DNA of 33,830 bases, from the NCBI GenBank assembly GCA_024401215.1, contig JAKSLL010000037.1:1-33830 (forward strand), written 5' to 3'. The notes under the pieces were generated by a model, which was not told the origin of the DNA, made no database searches, and saw only the letters and a program-made list of their open reading frames with translations. Numbering within the stretch: position 1 is the first letter of the stretch; every line of letters begins with the position of its first letter. Position numbers and translations under genes: made by a program. This document shows, in pieces, positions 25,530 to 33,824 of this stretch. The stretch comes from Bacteroidaceae bacterium (GTDB taxonomy: Bacteria > Bacteroidota > Bacteroidia > Bacteroidales > Bacteroidaceae).

Positions 25530-25537
25530 CAAATTTA
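25530..25537 (-). promoter_or_regulatory. Possible -7 box of the giant gene
   Basis: Minus strand TAAATTTG, about 200 bp before the ATG at 25328, with a T-rich but imperfect -33 region. The leader is AT-rich and contains GTTAGTTGTTAGTT-like repeats near both its ends (about 25332-25345 and 25504-25517). Confidence 0.4.
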
Positions 25538-25720
25538 TGCTTTTTTCTGATTATATTAGGTTAAAAAAGAAGAAAAAGTGTTATTTTCTCATAAAAAAAG
25601 TATATATTGTTATATAAATAATTACAATTGGTTTGTTTTCGTGTGTTAATATGACACTTTATTTATCCTTCTTGTCACTACCGATGCATGGGGAAAACTG
25701 AAAAGGCAGAAGGCGTCTTA

Positions 25721-25789
25721 CCTCGCAACGCAGATCAGCATTGCCTCGCAACGTTAGGTAGCGTTACCTCGCAAAGCAAGTTAACGTTG
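25721..25789 (+). repeat. Three tandem 23-bp units
   Basis: Units at 25721-25743, 25744-25766 and 25767-25789 each begin CCTCGCAA and mostly end AGCGTTG or a close variant. They match the lone copy at 240-262, and GTCTTA precedes both loci. There are no spacers, so this is a simple tandem repeat and not a CRISPR array. Between here and 25970 there are only short AACTCC-type repeats and the 19-bp direct repeat. Confidence 0.8.
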
Positions 25790-25868
25790 TTGGGCATCGT
25801 TTCTACAAAAATGTACTAAATCAAACGAATGTCCCGCATTTGTTAACTCCTGTAAACTCCTTAAAGCT

Positions 25869-25980
25869 AAACTTGTATTATCTTATTCAAGTTTCTTTCT
25901 GCGATAGCGCAAGTTTTTAACTTCCTTAACTCCTTTAACTCCACAACAAGTGGAGCTTGCGAAACTTGTATTATCTTATT
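25869..25980 (+). repeat. Perfect 19-bp direct repeat at the end of the PQQ-propeller gene
   Basis: AAACTTGTATTATCTTATT occurs at 25869-25887 and 25962-25980. The second copy contains the stop codon and last codons of the propeller gene. The 93 bp between the copy starts carry AACTCC-type repeats and a small hairpin (CTCCAC/GTGGAG at 25939-25955). Confidence 0.8.
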
Positions 25981-27584
25981 TCGAATTTGTGTATAGTGTT
26001 GCCTCGTGAACCAACAACAAGCTGGTTTCCAACAACCACGGGTGAACTCTCAAAATTGCCAACCATAAGTTTTGTGAAGATAATTTCACCTGTCTTGCCG
26101 TCTATCAGATAGGCAAATCCAGACGCATCACCCGCAAAGATGTATTGTTTGCCATTCTCGTTGAGAAAGCCTACAGGAGATGACCATGCAAAACTTTTCA
26201 GCTGAGTGCGGTAAATGACTTCACCTGTAGCCTTGTTGAATGCTGTGAACTCTGCTCTGCTTGATTTGTCACGCTGGCAGATATTAGCAAAAATCAAACC
26301 TTCGCAGTCGCCTTTTCCAATGAGTGGGGTAGAGTAGAGACCGCCATCGAAATGCTTCCCTCCAAAGTTGAGTTTCTTGCAAGGTATGATGGTCTCCCAA
26401 AGACATTCGCCTGTTAGTCCGTTGAGTTTCACAAAATGGCATGTGCCTGTGTCGCCTTGGCGGTCCACCTCGCATCCGCAATACAAATAAGGTGTGTTGT
26501 CGATGACTTCACAAACGATTGATGCATCAATGTCATCATGATTGTCGTAATGCCATATAGGTGTCAGCGTGTTGAGATCCACGCAGATGACATCTCCATG
26601 GTTTGTGCCATAATACCCATAATTCTTATAAACGCAGAGGCTGTTTTCTGTGCCTGCATATCCATCGCCTTTGGCATGGAATCGCAGTGTGGAATGCTTG
26701 GTTAGGCTCTCGCCGTCAATCTTGTATTTATATAATGTGCCATTTTCTCCTGGCCAGAAGAGGAATTGACCGAGTCGGATAGGAGATGAGTCGAAGGCGC
26801 ACCATGAAATACGTGCATTTGGATCTTTCCCGGAGAAGAAGGTTTGATTATGAGTGAAAAGGTTAAACGCCATTTGGCTCATAGGGTTTACCTTTGGGAT
26901 TCCATGACCGACATAAAGATTACCGTTGAGCGTAGGATCAAGACTCACGGAACCTTTTATTGGATTGATGACATCGAGTGGCTTTCGTGATGCTTCGCCT
27001 GTCTTGAAGTTAATGAAATATACTTTGCAGCAGAGTGAGCCAAGTATTATCTCCTCATTGCCAAAGGCTTCGGTCAGCGCAGGAGACTCTTTTTTAAATC
27101 TGTCCATCAGCTCGTCACTCCACTTTACATATACAGGCTGACCGGTCCATCCAGTACCGCCTCCCCATGTGCCCATTGAGGTGTGTGTGCCATCGTATTC
27201 GGTTTTGAAACTCCATAATTCGACAATTTCTTTCGGAGTGCCTTTTACCTTACCGCCATAGTTGGCATTTCTCATTGGATTGCCTCTGAAGGTGAATGAA
27301 CCGCAGCTGTTGTCGTATAGGCTTTTCAAATTCTGTATGTTGCCAGAAGTTACAGAGTCAAAGACGGTTATGCTGTATTCTATGCCGTCAACAGATGGCA
27401 GCTGTTTGTTTGGGAGGGGAGTGTTTGCTATTCTTTCTGCCTCAATGACTGCGCGTATTGAGTCAGAGTCGACAGCGAGAGTGTCAACATTGTTTGTTTG
27501 CGAACATGATGTGCATGAAGATGAAAGAAAGTTTGCTGCCGAGAAGATTGTGACAAATAGGATTGTCAGGTATTTGGACTTCAT
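25971..27584 (-). CDS. PQQ-type beta-propeller lipoprotein
   Basis: Protein of 537 residues starting at the ATG at 27584. The signal ends in FLSSSC with a lipidated Cys24, so it is probably anchored in the outer or inner membrane facing the periplasm. An earlier in-frame ATG (27635) would add 17 polar residues before the signal and is less likely. The body alternates short strands typical of PQQ/quinoprotein-like propeller blades (for example NGTLYKYKIDG, GDVICVDLNTLTPIWHYD, EVIYRTQLKSFAWSSPVGF, FAYLIDGKTGEIIF). The whole sequence resembles Bacteroidales 'PQQ-binding-like' lipoproteins. No catalytic residues are recognisable; binding of a ligand or partner is the best guess. It stands alone, divergent from the EcsC-like gene. 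Confidence 0.8.
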   Translation of the reverse strand: MKSKYLTILFVTIFSAANFLSSSCTSCSQTNNVDTLAVDSDSIRAVIEAERIANTPLPNKQLPSVDGIEYSITVFDSVTSGNIQNLKSLYDNSCGSFTFRGNPMRNANYGGKVKGTPKEIVELWSFKTEYDGTHTSMGTWGGGTGWTGQPVYVKWSDELMDRFKKESPALTEAFGNEEIILGSLCCKVYFINFKTGEASRKPLDVINPIKGSVSLDPTLNGNLYVGHGIPKVNPMSQMAFNLFTHNQTFFSGKDPNARISWCAFDSSPIRLGQFLFWPGENGTLYKYKIDGESLTKHSTLRFHAKGDGYAGTENSLCVYKNYGYYGTNHGDVICVDLNTLTPIWHYDNHDDIDASIVCEVIDNTPYLYCGCEVDRQGDTGTCHFVKLNGLTGECLWETIIPCKKLNFGGKHFDGGLYSTPLIGKGDCEGLIFANICQRDKSSRAEFTAFNKATGEVIYRTQLKSFAWSSPVGFLNENGKQYIFAGDASGFAYLIDGKTGEIIFTKLMVGNFESSPVVVGNQLVVGSRGNTIHKFEIR

Positions 27585-27632
27585 TTTGTGATTTATAGGG
27601 TGTTTACCTTTTTTGCTGTTAAAAATTTTCCA

Positions 27633-27640
27633 CAAAGTTA
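27633..27640 (-). promoter_or_regulatory. Probable -7 box of the PQQ-propeller gene
   Basis: Minus strand TAACTTTG, 48 bp before the ATG at 27584. No clear TTTG -33 box is present. It pairs with the opposing promoter at 27701-27731. Confidence 0.5.
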
Positions 27641-27700
27641 CAATAAATAATTAAAATGAAGTATGTTATGCGCCATTCTGTGCTTTTTCTGAGATAATAT

Positions 27701-27731
27701 TTTGCTAAATGATGTAAAAATGTTAAATTTG
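27701..27731 (+). promoter_or_regulatory. Bacteroidetes promoter for the EcsC-like/PL11/hrpB run
   Basis: TTTG (27701-27704), exactly 19 bp, then TAAATTTG (27724-27731): a full match to the Bacteroidetes consensus. Transcription should start near 27738, with a leader of about 60 bases to the ATG at 27801. Confidence 0.8.
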
Positions 27732-27800
27732 CAATAGTAAGAATATCAAATATTCACTTCATAAGCAGCATTTTAATAAGTATAAACAAAGCATCAAATC

Positions 27801-28598
27801 ATGGCAATAGGACCAAAGATACAGGCAAAAGTAGAATGGGGGCTTGATAAGTACCGCCGTGCTTTGGCTTTGCTGCTTAGGGTGAGTTTTATGAAAGTTG
27901 ACAGAGACGCCTTCATAAGGCGAGTTGTGTTGAAGTCGAAAAGCGCAGATGTTGAACAGCTCGTTATGAAAGCAAAAGATTCATCTTTGGCAGATGTGCT
28001 TGATGAAAAATACATGAAAAGCTATTATAAAAAGATGATGTGTAGATATTCTTGCGTTTTGTTCATAGCATCTTTCTTTTTCACCATAGTACCAGAAAGT
28101 TTATGGTACACAATTCCTGCTTGTATTGCTGATTTCATCCTCTTTCAATGCCTTCTATATATTGCTATGCAGAAAATTATGATAATGTATGGTGAGGAGT
28201 GCGACTTAAAAAGAGACAAGAAGGCTGGCATCGAGAAAATCATAGCTATCGACAGTTCTGGGTTGATGATTGGCAAGTATCCGCTTCTGCAAAAGTTGAA
28301 GAGTTTGCTGGGGTGGTTGAGCAAGCAGATTGTTAAGCGGTTGGGGCCTAAAGCTATTGCAAAGTTCTCACGTCCGGCATTTGTCGTGATAAGGCGAATG
28401 GCGATAAAATGGTTTTCTGTTATTGTGGCAAAAGAGAATGTAATTACAATATTTGATGCACTTGTGCCAATTACATGTGGCGTAATATCTGGCGTTGTGT
28501 CGGTGGTGATATTTGTTCCTATGTGTAACAAATTGAAGCGACATCTTCTTGAGAGAAACGCAAGTGAGAAGGATTGTGATAATGTTGTAAAAGGTTGA
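27801..28598 (+). CDS. EcsC-like membrane protein
   Basis: Protein of 265 residues. The N-terminus has the 'VDRDAFIRRVVLK' segment (about 34-46). A membrane-associated pair of helices follows (about 84-121, SFFFTIVPESLWYTIPACIA onward, then an alpha-helical QKIMIMYGEE). The C-terminal third reads LSKQIVKRLGPKAIAKF and ends with VPITCGVISGVVSVVIF, then a Lys/Arg-rich tail. This order matches Bacteroidales EcsC-family proteins as I know them, though the central glycine-rich part is degenerate. EcsC proteins have no established biochemical role. It leads a plus-strand run, 53 bp before the PL11 lyase gene. Confidence 0.6.
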   Translation: MAIGPKIQAKVEWGLDKYRRALALLLRVSFMKVDRDAFIRRVVLKSKSADVEQLVMKAKDSSLADVLDEKYMKSYYKKMMCRYSCVLFIASFFFTIVPESLWYTIPACIADFILFQCLLYIAMQKIMIMYGEECDLKRDKKAGIEKIIAIDSSGLMIGKYPLLQKLKSLLGWLSKQIVKRLGPKAIAKFSRPAFVVIRRMAIKWFSVIVAKENVITIFDALVPITCGVISGVVSVVIFVPMCNKLKRHLLERNASEKDCDNVVKG

Positions 28599-28651
28599 CT
28601 TGCAACTGTATATGTGTGAATAATTACTGATGACGTGTGATTTGAAATTCT

Positions 28652-30667
28652 ATGTATATGAATAAATGTTTTTTGTTTGTCTTTCTTCTGCTTTGTTTGC
28701 AGGTAAAAGCACAGCAGGTGAAAGAAAGACTCAATAGGGCGCCAGTGGCTGTCACGGCGTCTAATGGTATTCTTGTGTCTTGGCGTTCATTGATAGATGA
28801 CAAAGAAGGGGCTACTTTCAATGTGTCAAGGAATGGCAAGAGGGTGGCATCTGGCATCACAACGAAAACGAACTTTCTGGATGCAGAAGGCAAAACTGGC
28901 GATGTGTATGTGGTGGAGACTGTTTGCCAAAATCAGGTAGTAGAAAAGAGTGAGTGTAAGGCTTGGGGAAGCATCTTTACTAAAATTTCAATAAGCAAAC
29001 CACCAGTTCAAACGGCAGCAAATGGCGCAAAAGGTTATTATCGTCCAGATGATGCAAGTGTGGGTGACCTTGACGGTGATGGCGACTATGAGATTGTGTT
29101 GAGATGGATTCCTAATAACAGCAATGACAATGGGCATAATGGATTCACGTCTCCTTGCATCTTCGATGCTTATGAGATGGATGGCACTTTGTTGTGGCGA
29201 CTGAATCTGGGTTTGAATATTCGGTCGGGCAATCATTACTCTCCTTTTTTAGTTTATGACTTTGATGGTGATGGCAAGGCGGAATTTATATGCAAGACTG
29301 CTCCAGGCACTATTGACGGAGTAGGAAGGTATGTGTCAGAAGCTTCTGCTGATGATAGGATTAAGTCTGTTGATAATAGCAAGGTGTATGTAAATGCTGC
29401 TGGTCATGTTTTTGGAGGAGAGGAGTTTCTGACGGTTTTTGATGGACAAAATGGTGCGGCAAAGAACACAATCTGGTATGCTCCAAATAGAAGCATGAAT
29501 GTTGGCGGTGAAAAGATGGAATATGGCGATTGGGAGACTGTTATGGGCAAACCAACAAATTACAATCGCGGAGAACGATATAATGCTGCTGTGGCTTACC
29601 TTGACGGTGAGGAGAGGCTTCCGTCTGCCATAATGGAAAGAGGATATTATACTTATTGCTTTTTGTGGGCTGTGGATTGGGATGGCAAGATTTTGAAAAC
29701 CAGATGGCTGCACAGAGGTAATCGTGACGGATGGGAGGTGACAGATTCCCTCGGTCACGTCCTGTCAAGTGGTAAAGGTGCGTCGAGTTTTGGCCAGGGT
29801 GTACATAGCATATCAGTAGCCGACGTCGATACAGACGGCAAAGATGATATTGTTATTGGTGGCGCGACAATCTCACACGATGGAAAACTGAAATGTTCAA
29901 CAGGGTTAGGACATGGAGATGCCATTCATCTTACTGATTTATGTCCAGATAGGGCAGGACTTGAAGTGATGATTCCGCATGAGGAGCGTCCGTATGGTTA
30001 TGATGTTCACGATGCAGCAACTGGCGAACTGCTGGTGTATCGTAAAGGAGAATTCGATAATGGAAGGGCATTGGCTTGCGATTTTATCCCTAAAAATAGG
30101 GGATATGAATTTTGGACTATAGCTGAGCGTGGAATATTTGCGTGTAGCGATGGCAAGAAACTTCTTGACGCACAAGCTGATATGAATTTCAGAGTGTATT
30201 GGACAGGCGACCCTTATGATCAGACTTTCGACGGGCGTTTCAATAAACGTGCTTTCCGAAGTTTTCCTCGTATATGCTCGTATGATAGTGCAAATGACAG
30301 GATTGTGACATTTATAGAGTTTGCTGATTATGGTAACCCTTCAACATGCAATTACACGAAGTCTGTTCCTTGTCTTCAAGCAGATTTGTTAGGAGATTGG
30401 CGTGAAGAGATAATCATGTATCAAGTCGATAGAGATGGGAGTGAAGAGAAATATAATCTTGTGATATTCTCAACCCCAGAGGAGACGGATTATAAAGTAC
30501 CATGTCTGATGCAGGATCATGTGTATAGGTTGGGTGTGGCGTGGCAGAATTCATCTTATAATCAACCACCTCATCTTGGTTTCTATCTTCCTGATTATCT
30601 TGGAATAGATGGAGATAAGTATGTCACAAAAGTTGAGTCGCATGCACCTAAATACGTGAAGGAGTAG
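28652..30667 (+). CDS. Secreted rhamnogalacturonan lyase, PL11
   Basis: Exported enzyme of 671 residues (signal peptide cleaved after about KA20; ATG at 28658 is an alternative start). A short N-terminal beta domain (about 22-112) is followed by the eight-bladed PL11 propeller. Signature segments are GDLDGDGDYEIVLRW, YDFDGDGKAEFICKTAPG, VADVDTDGKDDIVIGG, GLGHGDAIHLTDLCPDR, ADLLGDWREEIIMY and SSYNQPPHLGFYLPDYLG. The DxDGDG loops bind calcium. The enzyme cuts the rhamnose-galacturonate backbone of rhamnogalacturonan I by beta-elimination. Unlike the giant homologue it keeps the KTAPG segment and has the length of a stand-alone lyase. It lies 13 bp before hrpB. Confidence 0.93.
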   Translation: MYMNKCFLFVFLLLCLQVKAQQVKERLNRAPVAVTASNGILVSWRSLIDDKEGATFNVSRNGKRVASGITTKTNFLDAEGKTGDVYVVETVCQNQVVEKSECKAWGSIFTKISISKPPVQTAANGAKGYYRPDDASVGDLDGDGDYEIVLRWIPNNSNDNGHNGFTSPCIFDAYEMDGTLLWRLNLGLNIRSGNHYSPFLVYDFDGDGKAEFICKTAPGTIDGVGRYVSEASADDRIKSVDNSKVYVNAAGHVFGGEEFLTVFDGQNGAAKNTIWYAPNRSMNVGGEKMEYGDWETVMGKPTNYNRGERYNAAVAYLDGEERLPSAIMERGYYTYCFLWAVDWDGKILKTRWLHRGNRDGWEVTDSLGHVLSSGKGASSFGQGVHSISVADVDTDGKDDIVIGGATISHDGKLKCSTGLGHGDAIHLTDLCPDRAGLEVMIPHEERPYGYDVHDAATGELLVYRKGEFDNGRALACDFIPKNRGYEFWTIAERGIFACSDGKKLLDAQADMNFRVYWTGDPYDQTFDGRFNKRAFRSFPRICSYDSANDRIVTFIEFADYGNPSTCNYTKSVPCLQADLLGDWREEIIMYQVDRDGSEEKYNLVIFSTPEETDYKVPCLMQDHVYRLGVAWQNSSYNQPPHLGFYLPDYLGIDGDKYVTKVESHAPKYVKE

Positions 30668-30680
30668 AGGATAAGAAAGG

Positions 30681-33194
30681 ATGGTAAAGGCGTATAAAAG
30701 ACAGGCTGAGATAGAGAAGCTTCCCGCGTTTGGCATAGCTGATGAAGTCAATGATAGGTTGAAACAGAATGGTAGTGTGGTGGTGACAGCTCCGCCAGGA
30801 GCAGGAAAATCTACGGTTTTGCCTCTCACTATTCTTAATGAGTGGGGAAATGAAGGCAAGATTCTTGTTTTGGAGCCACGACGCGTTGCCGCAAAGCATA
30901 TTGCTGAGCGAATGGCTTATCTTGCTGGCGAAGAAGTTGGCGAGAGTGTAGGCTATAGGGTAAGGTTTGAAAGCAGGATTTCGAAGGCTACTCGTGTTGA
31001 AGTTATAACAGAGGGAATCCTTACTCGTATGATTGTGGATGACCCTACACTTGATGGGGTGTCTGTGGTTGTGTTTGATGAGTTTCATGAACGCAGTATT
31101 ACGTCGGATGTAGCTTTGGCGATGATACGTGAAGCTCAGCAGATAATACGGCCTGATATTAAGATTGTTATAATGTCGGCAACTATTGATGCCTCTTTTA
31201 TTTGCTCAGCACTTAATGCACCTCTTGTTCAATGCGAAGGCAAGATGTTTCCTGTTGATATTGTGAGGGTTGGTGATTGTGATGTGTCAGAAGTTTCGGC
31301 ATCGAACGAAATAGCGGATGCTGTGAAATCGGTAGTGGTTAAGGCGTTTCGTGAACAAACAGGCGATATCCTTGTCTTTCTCCCTGGACAGGCTGAGATT
31401 CTTATGTGTGAGAAACTGTTGAATGTGACATTGCCCGATACTCGTGTATATAAGTTATATGGATCTCTCTCACCTCAACAGCAGAGCATGGCTCTGTCGC
31501 CAAGTAAGGGGGGAGAAAGAAGAGTGGTGCTTGCCACGCCAATAGCTGAGACGTCCTTGACGATTGAAGGAGTGAGGGTGGTTGTCGATTCGGGATTGTG
31601 TCGCACTCTTGTTTACAATCAAAGAAGTGGGTTGAGCAATCTTGAGACGGTAAGGATAAGCAAAGATATGGCAGACCAGAGAGCAGGTCGAGCTGGACGA
31701 ATTGAAGCAGGAGTGTGTTACAGGATGTGGAGCGTTGCCACAGAGCATAGGATGAATGAGTGTCGCTCTCCTGAAATTATTTATTCTGAGTTGTCGTCAG
31801 TATTATTGGACGTCTCTGCATGGGGAGGTGCGGAAATACGTGGTTTGCAATGGCTTACGCCTCCTCCGACAGGAAGCTTGATAAGCGCGGAAGAATTGTT
31901 GAAGGTGCTTGGTGCTATTGGCGATGACAAACGTATAACGCAATTTGGCAGACGAATTGCGAATGTGCCTTGTCATCCACGCATTGCGGCAATGTTGCTG
32001 TCTGCTGAATCTCCTCAGATGAAGGCGCTGGCTGCTGATGTGGCGGCAATCCTTGGAGAGAAAGATCCTCTTGCAGATGGTGATGACATAGATATGAATT
32101 CTCGTGTCGTTATGCTTCGCGAGCAGCGACGGAGTGGAAGAATGAGCAGAGTCTGGGAAAGGGTAAATCGTGTTGCATTGCAATACCGGAAGATTGTGGA
32201 TGTTGAAGAGGATAATAGCATCACTCATTCTACGGATTGCGGATATGTTATGATGCATGCTTTCCCTGAGAGGATTGCTAAAGCTGACGATAAGTGTGTA
32301 GGCGAGTATTTGCTCGCAAGGGGAGATAGGGTTTGTATTCATGCAGATAATGCTGTCTGCACATATAAATGGCTTTCGATAGCTTCGCTGCATTCTCATC
32401 ATGGTAAGGGGCGTGTCTTTTTGTGTTCTCCGCTTGATGAGGCTTGCTTGACGGGAATGGTGAAAGAGCGAGAGTATGTGGCATGGAATAGTAGAGAAGG
32501 CGCTGTTAATGCTGTCCGCGAAAAGAGGATTGGACAGATAGTGATTGATTCTCAAACGAGTAACACCGTAAATAAGGAAGATGTGCTTGCTGCGGTATGT
32601 AAGGCGGCAAGTAAGGAGGGGGATAGCATGTTTGATTTCGCTTCTGATGATTTGCTGCGACTGCAGAGAAGGGTGCAGGCTGTTGCTTCTTGGGCTCCAG
32701 AATTGGAACTACCTGATGTTGACAAGGATTCTCTGGTTATGACAATATCCGACTGGTTGCCATTTTACATAGACAATGCAAGGACATCTAATGAATTGAA
32801 AAAGATAAACATGAAAGAGGTTGTCTGGAGCAGATTGTCTTACGAACAGCAAAAGGAGGTGGACAGAAGGGCTCCTTCTCATATTGTGGTGCCTACTGGC
32901 AGTAAGATAAAGGTCGACTATAGGGTGGGGGCAGAAGCCCCAATCGTTTCTGTCAGACTTCAAGAGTGTTTTGGACTTAATGATACACCTCGCGTGAATG
33001 ATGATGAAATTCCGGTTCTTATGGAACTTCTTTCTCCAGGCTATAAACCTGTACAGTTAACTCAAGATTTGCGAAGTTTTTGGAATGGTGCATATTTCGA
33101 AGTGAAAAAAGAACTCAAAAGGCGTTACCCCAAGCATTATTGGCCAGATAATCCTCTTGAGGCGGAGGCTGTAAAGGGAGTAAAGCGTAAGTAA
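30681..33194 (+). CDS. hrpB: ATP-dependent RNA helicase HrpB
   Basis: DEAH/RHA-type helicase of 837 residues, close to the normal HrpB length. Motifs are in order: Walker A PPGAGKST (38-45), LEPRRVAA, the DEFH form of motif II (133-136, DEFHERS), SAT (166-168), and motif VI QRAGRAGR (333-340). A helicase-associated domain follows. The HrpB-specific C-terminus has SHIVVPTGSKIKVDYR, then RLQECFGL, LLSPGYKPVQLTQDLRSFW and RYPKHYWPDNP. The in vivo role of HrpB is poorly defined; roles in mRNA processing are known for some homologues. It begins only 13 bp after the PL11 stop codon, which implies cotranscription of a housekeeping gene with a secreted lyase. Confidence 0.94.
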   Translation: MVKAYKRQAEIEKLPAFGIADEVNDRLKQNGSVVVTAPPGAGKSTVLPLTILNEWGNEGKILVLEPRRVAAKHIAERMAYLAGEEVGESVGYRVRFESRISKATRVEVITEGILTRMIVDDPTLDGVSVVVFDEFHERSITSDVALAMIREAQQIIRPDIKIVIMSATIDASFICSALNAPLVQCEGKMFPVDIVRVGDCDVSEVSASNEIADAVKSVVVKAFREQTGDILVFLPGQAEILMCEKLLNVTLPDTRVYKLYGSLSPQQQSMALSPSKGGERRVVLATPIAETSLTIEGVRVVVDSGLCRTLVYNQRSGLSNLETVRISKDMADQRAGRAGRIEAGVCYRMWSVATEHRMNECRSPEIIYSELSSVLLDVSAWGGAEIRGLQWLTPPPTGSLISAEELLKVLGAIGDDKRITQFGRRIANVPCHPRIAAMLLSAESPQMKALAADVAAILGEKDPLADGDDIDMNSRVVMLREQRRSGRMSRVWERVNRVALQYRKIVDVEEDNSITHSTDCGYVMMHAFPERIAKADDKCVGEYLLARGDRVCIHADNAVCTYKWLSIASLHSHHGKGRVFLCSPLDEACLTGMVKEREYVAWNSREGAVNAVREKRIGQIVIDSQTSNTVNKEDVLAAVCKAASKEGDSMFDFASDDLLRLQRRVQAVASWAPELELPDVDKDSLVMTISDWLPFYIDNARTSNELKKINMKEVVWSRLSYEQQKEVDRRAPSHIVVPTGSKIKVDYRVGAEAPIVSVRLQECFGLNDTPRVNDDEIPVLMELLSPGYKPVQLTQDLRSFWNGAYFEVKKELKRRYPKHYWPDNPLEAEAVKGVKRK

Positions 33195-33660
33195 ATAAAG
33201 ATTTTGGATAAAACATCAAAAATTATAAAGGTACGCTATCTATAAAAAGACTGCTGCCCACCCAAATAAACTGCATGTTTTTCAATGTATGAATGTTTTA
33301 TCCAAATTCAAGAAACCTTCAGCGCCCATAGATGTGCGGCGTCGGCAGGTCATTCATCCTCTCGAAACATCCCCGTGAGGCTTTGCCCTTTCGCGTGCAG
33401 AAGCTTTGCGGGCGCAAGCATCTATGCTTTACGGGCAGAAGCATCTGCATCTTAGCCCGCCTCGCATTGCGGGCACAAAATGCGCATTATCGGCACAGGA
33501 AATTGCGGCTTATCACACCCTGCATTGATGCGGCGGAACTAATAGGGCGGTGAAATATGCTAATATAATATTATATATGTACGCGTGAGAGGCGTGCGCT
33601 TCGCGCAAGAAAGGAAAAATAATAAAAATAATAAAAACAGATAAAAAGAGCCTTTTTCTT
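33195..33660. other. Gene-free, GC-richer stretch with short hairpins
   Basis: No credible gene is seen between hrpB and the CTAG array. From about 33318 to 33560 the base composition is richer in G and C than the surroundings, with small stems. AAGCA-TCTA-TGCTT lies at 33416-33429, and GCCCGC/GCGGGC at 33455-33474 with a competing GCGGGC at 33408-33413. TGCGC-TTC-GCGCA lies at 33595-33607. It could be a small RNA or the remains of one, but no known RNA family is recognised. No clear terminator follows hrpB. Confidence 0.35.
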
Positions 33661-33671
33661 ATTCTTCTTAG

Positions 33672-33824
33672 CTTTCCTAGCTTTTCTAGTATTTCTAGCT
33701 TTCCTAGCTTTTCTAGCTTTTCTAGTATTTCTAGCTTTCCTAGCTTTTCTAGCTTTCCTAGCTTTTCTAGCTTTTCTAGTTTTCCTGGCTTTTCTAGTTT
33801 TTCTAGTATTTCTAGTTATCCTAG
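33672..33824 (+). repeat. Seventeen 9-bp CTAG units in tandem
   Basis: Exactly 17 consecutive 9-bp units with no slip. The main types are CTTTTCTAG, CTTTCCTAG and TATTTCTAG; one unit ends CTGG instead of CTAG. A partial unit precedes them, and the array may continue past the window end. It has the same core and period as the array at 3121-3194. Confidence 0.9.

Noticed and set aside
25721-25789. Repeat row considered as a CRISPR array
   Set aside because: The units follow one another without spacers and no cas gene is near.
33332-33553. Plus-strand 73-codon frame after hrpB
   Set aside because: It lies over GC-rich hairpins, has no leader, and its composition (Arg, Leu, Cys rich) looks like non-coding DNA.
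33672-33824. CTAG array considered as a repeat-protein gene
   Set aside because: Two frames stay open because the unit is 9 bp, but no start codon or flanking coding sequence supports translation.
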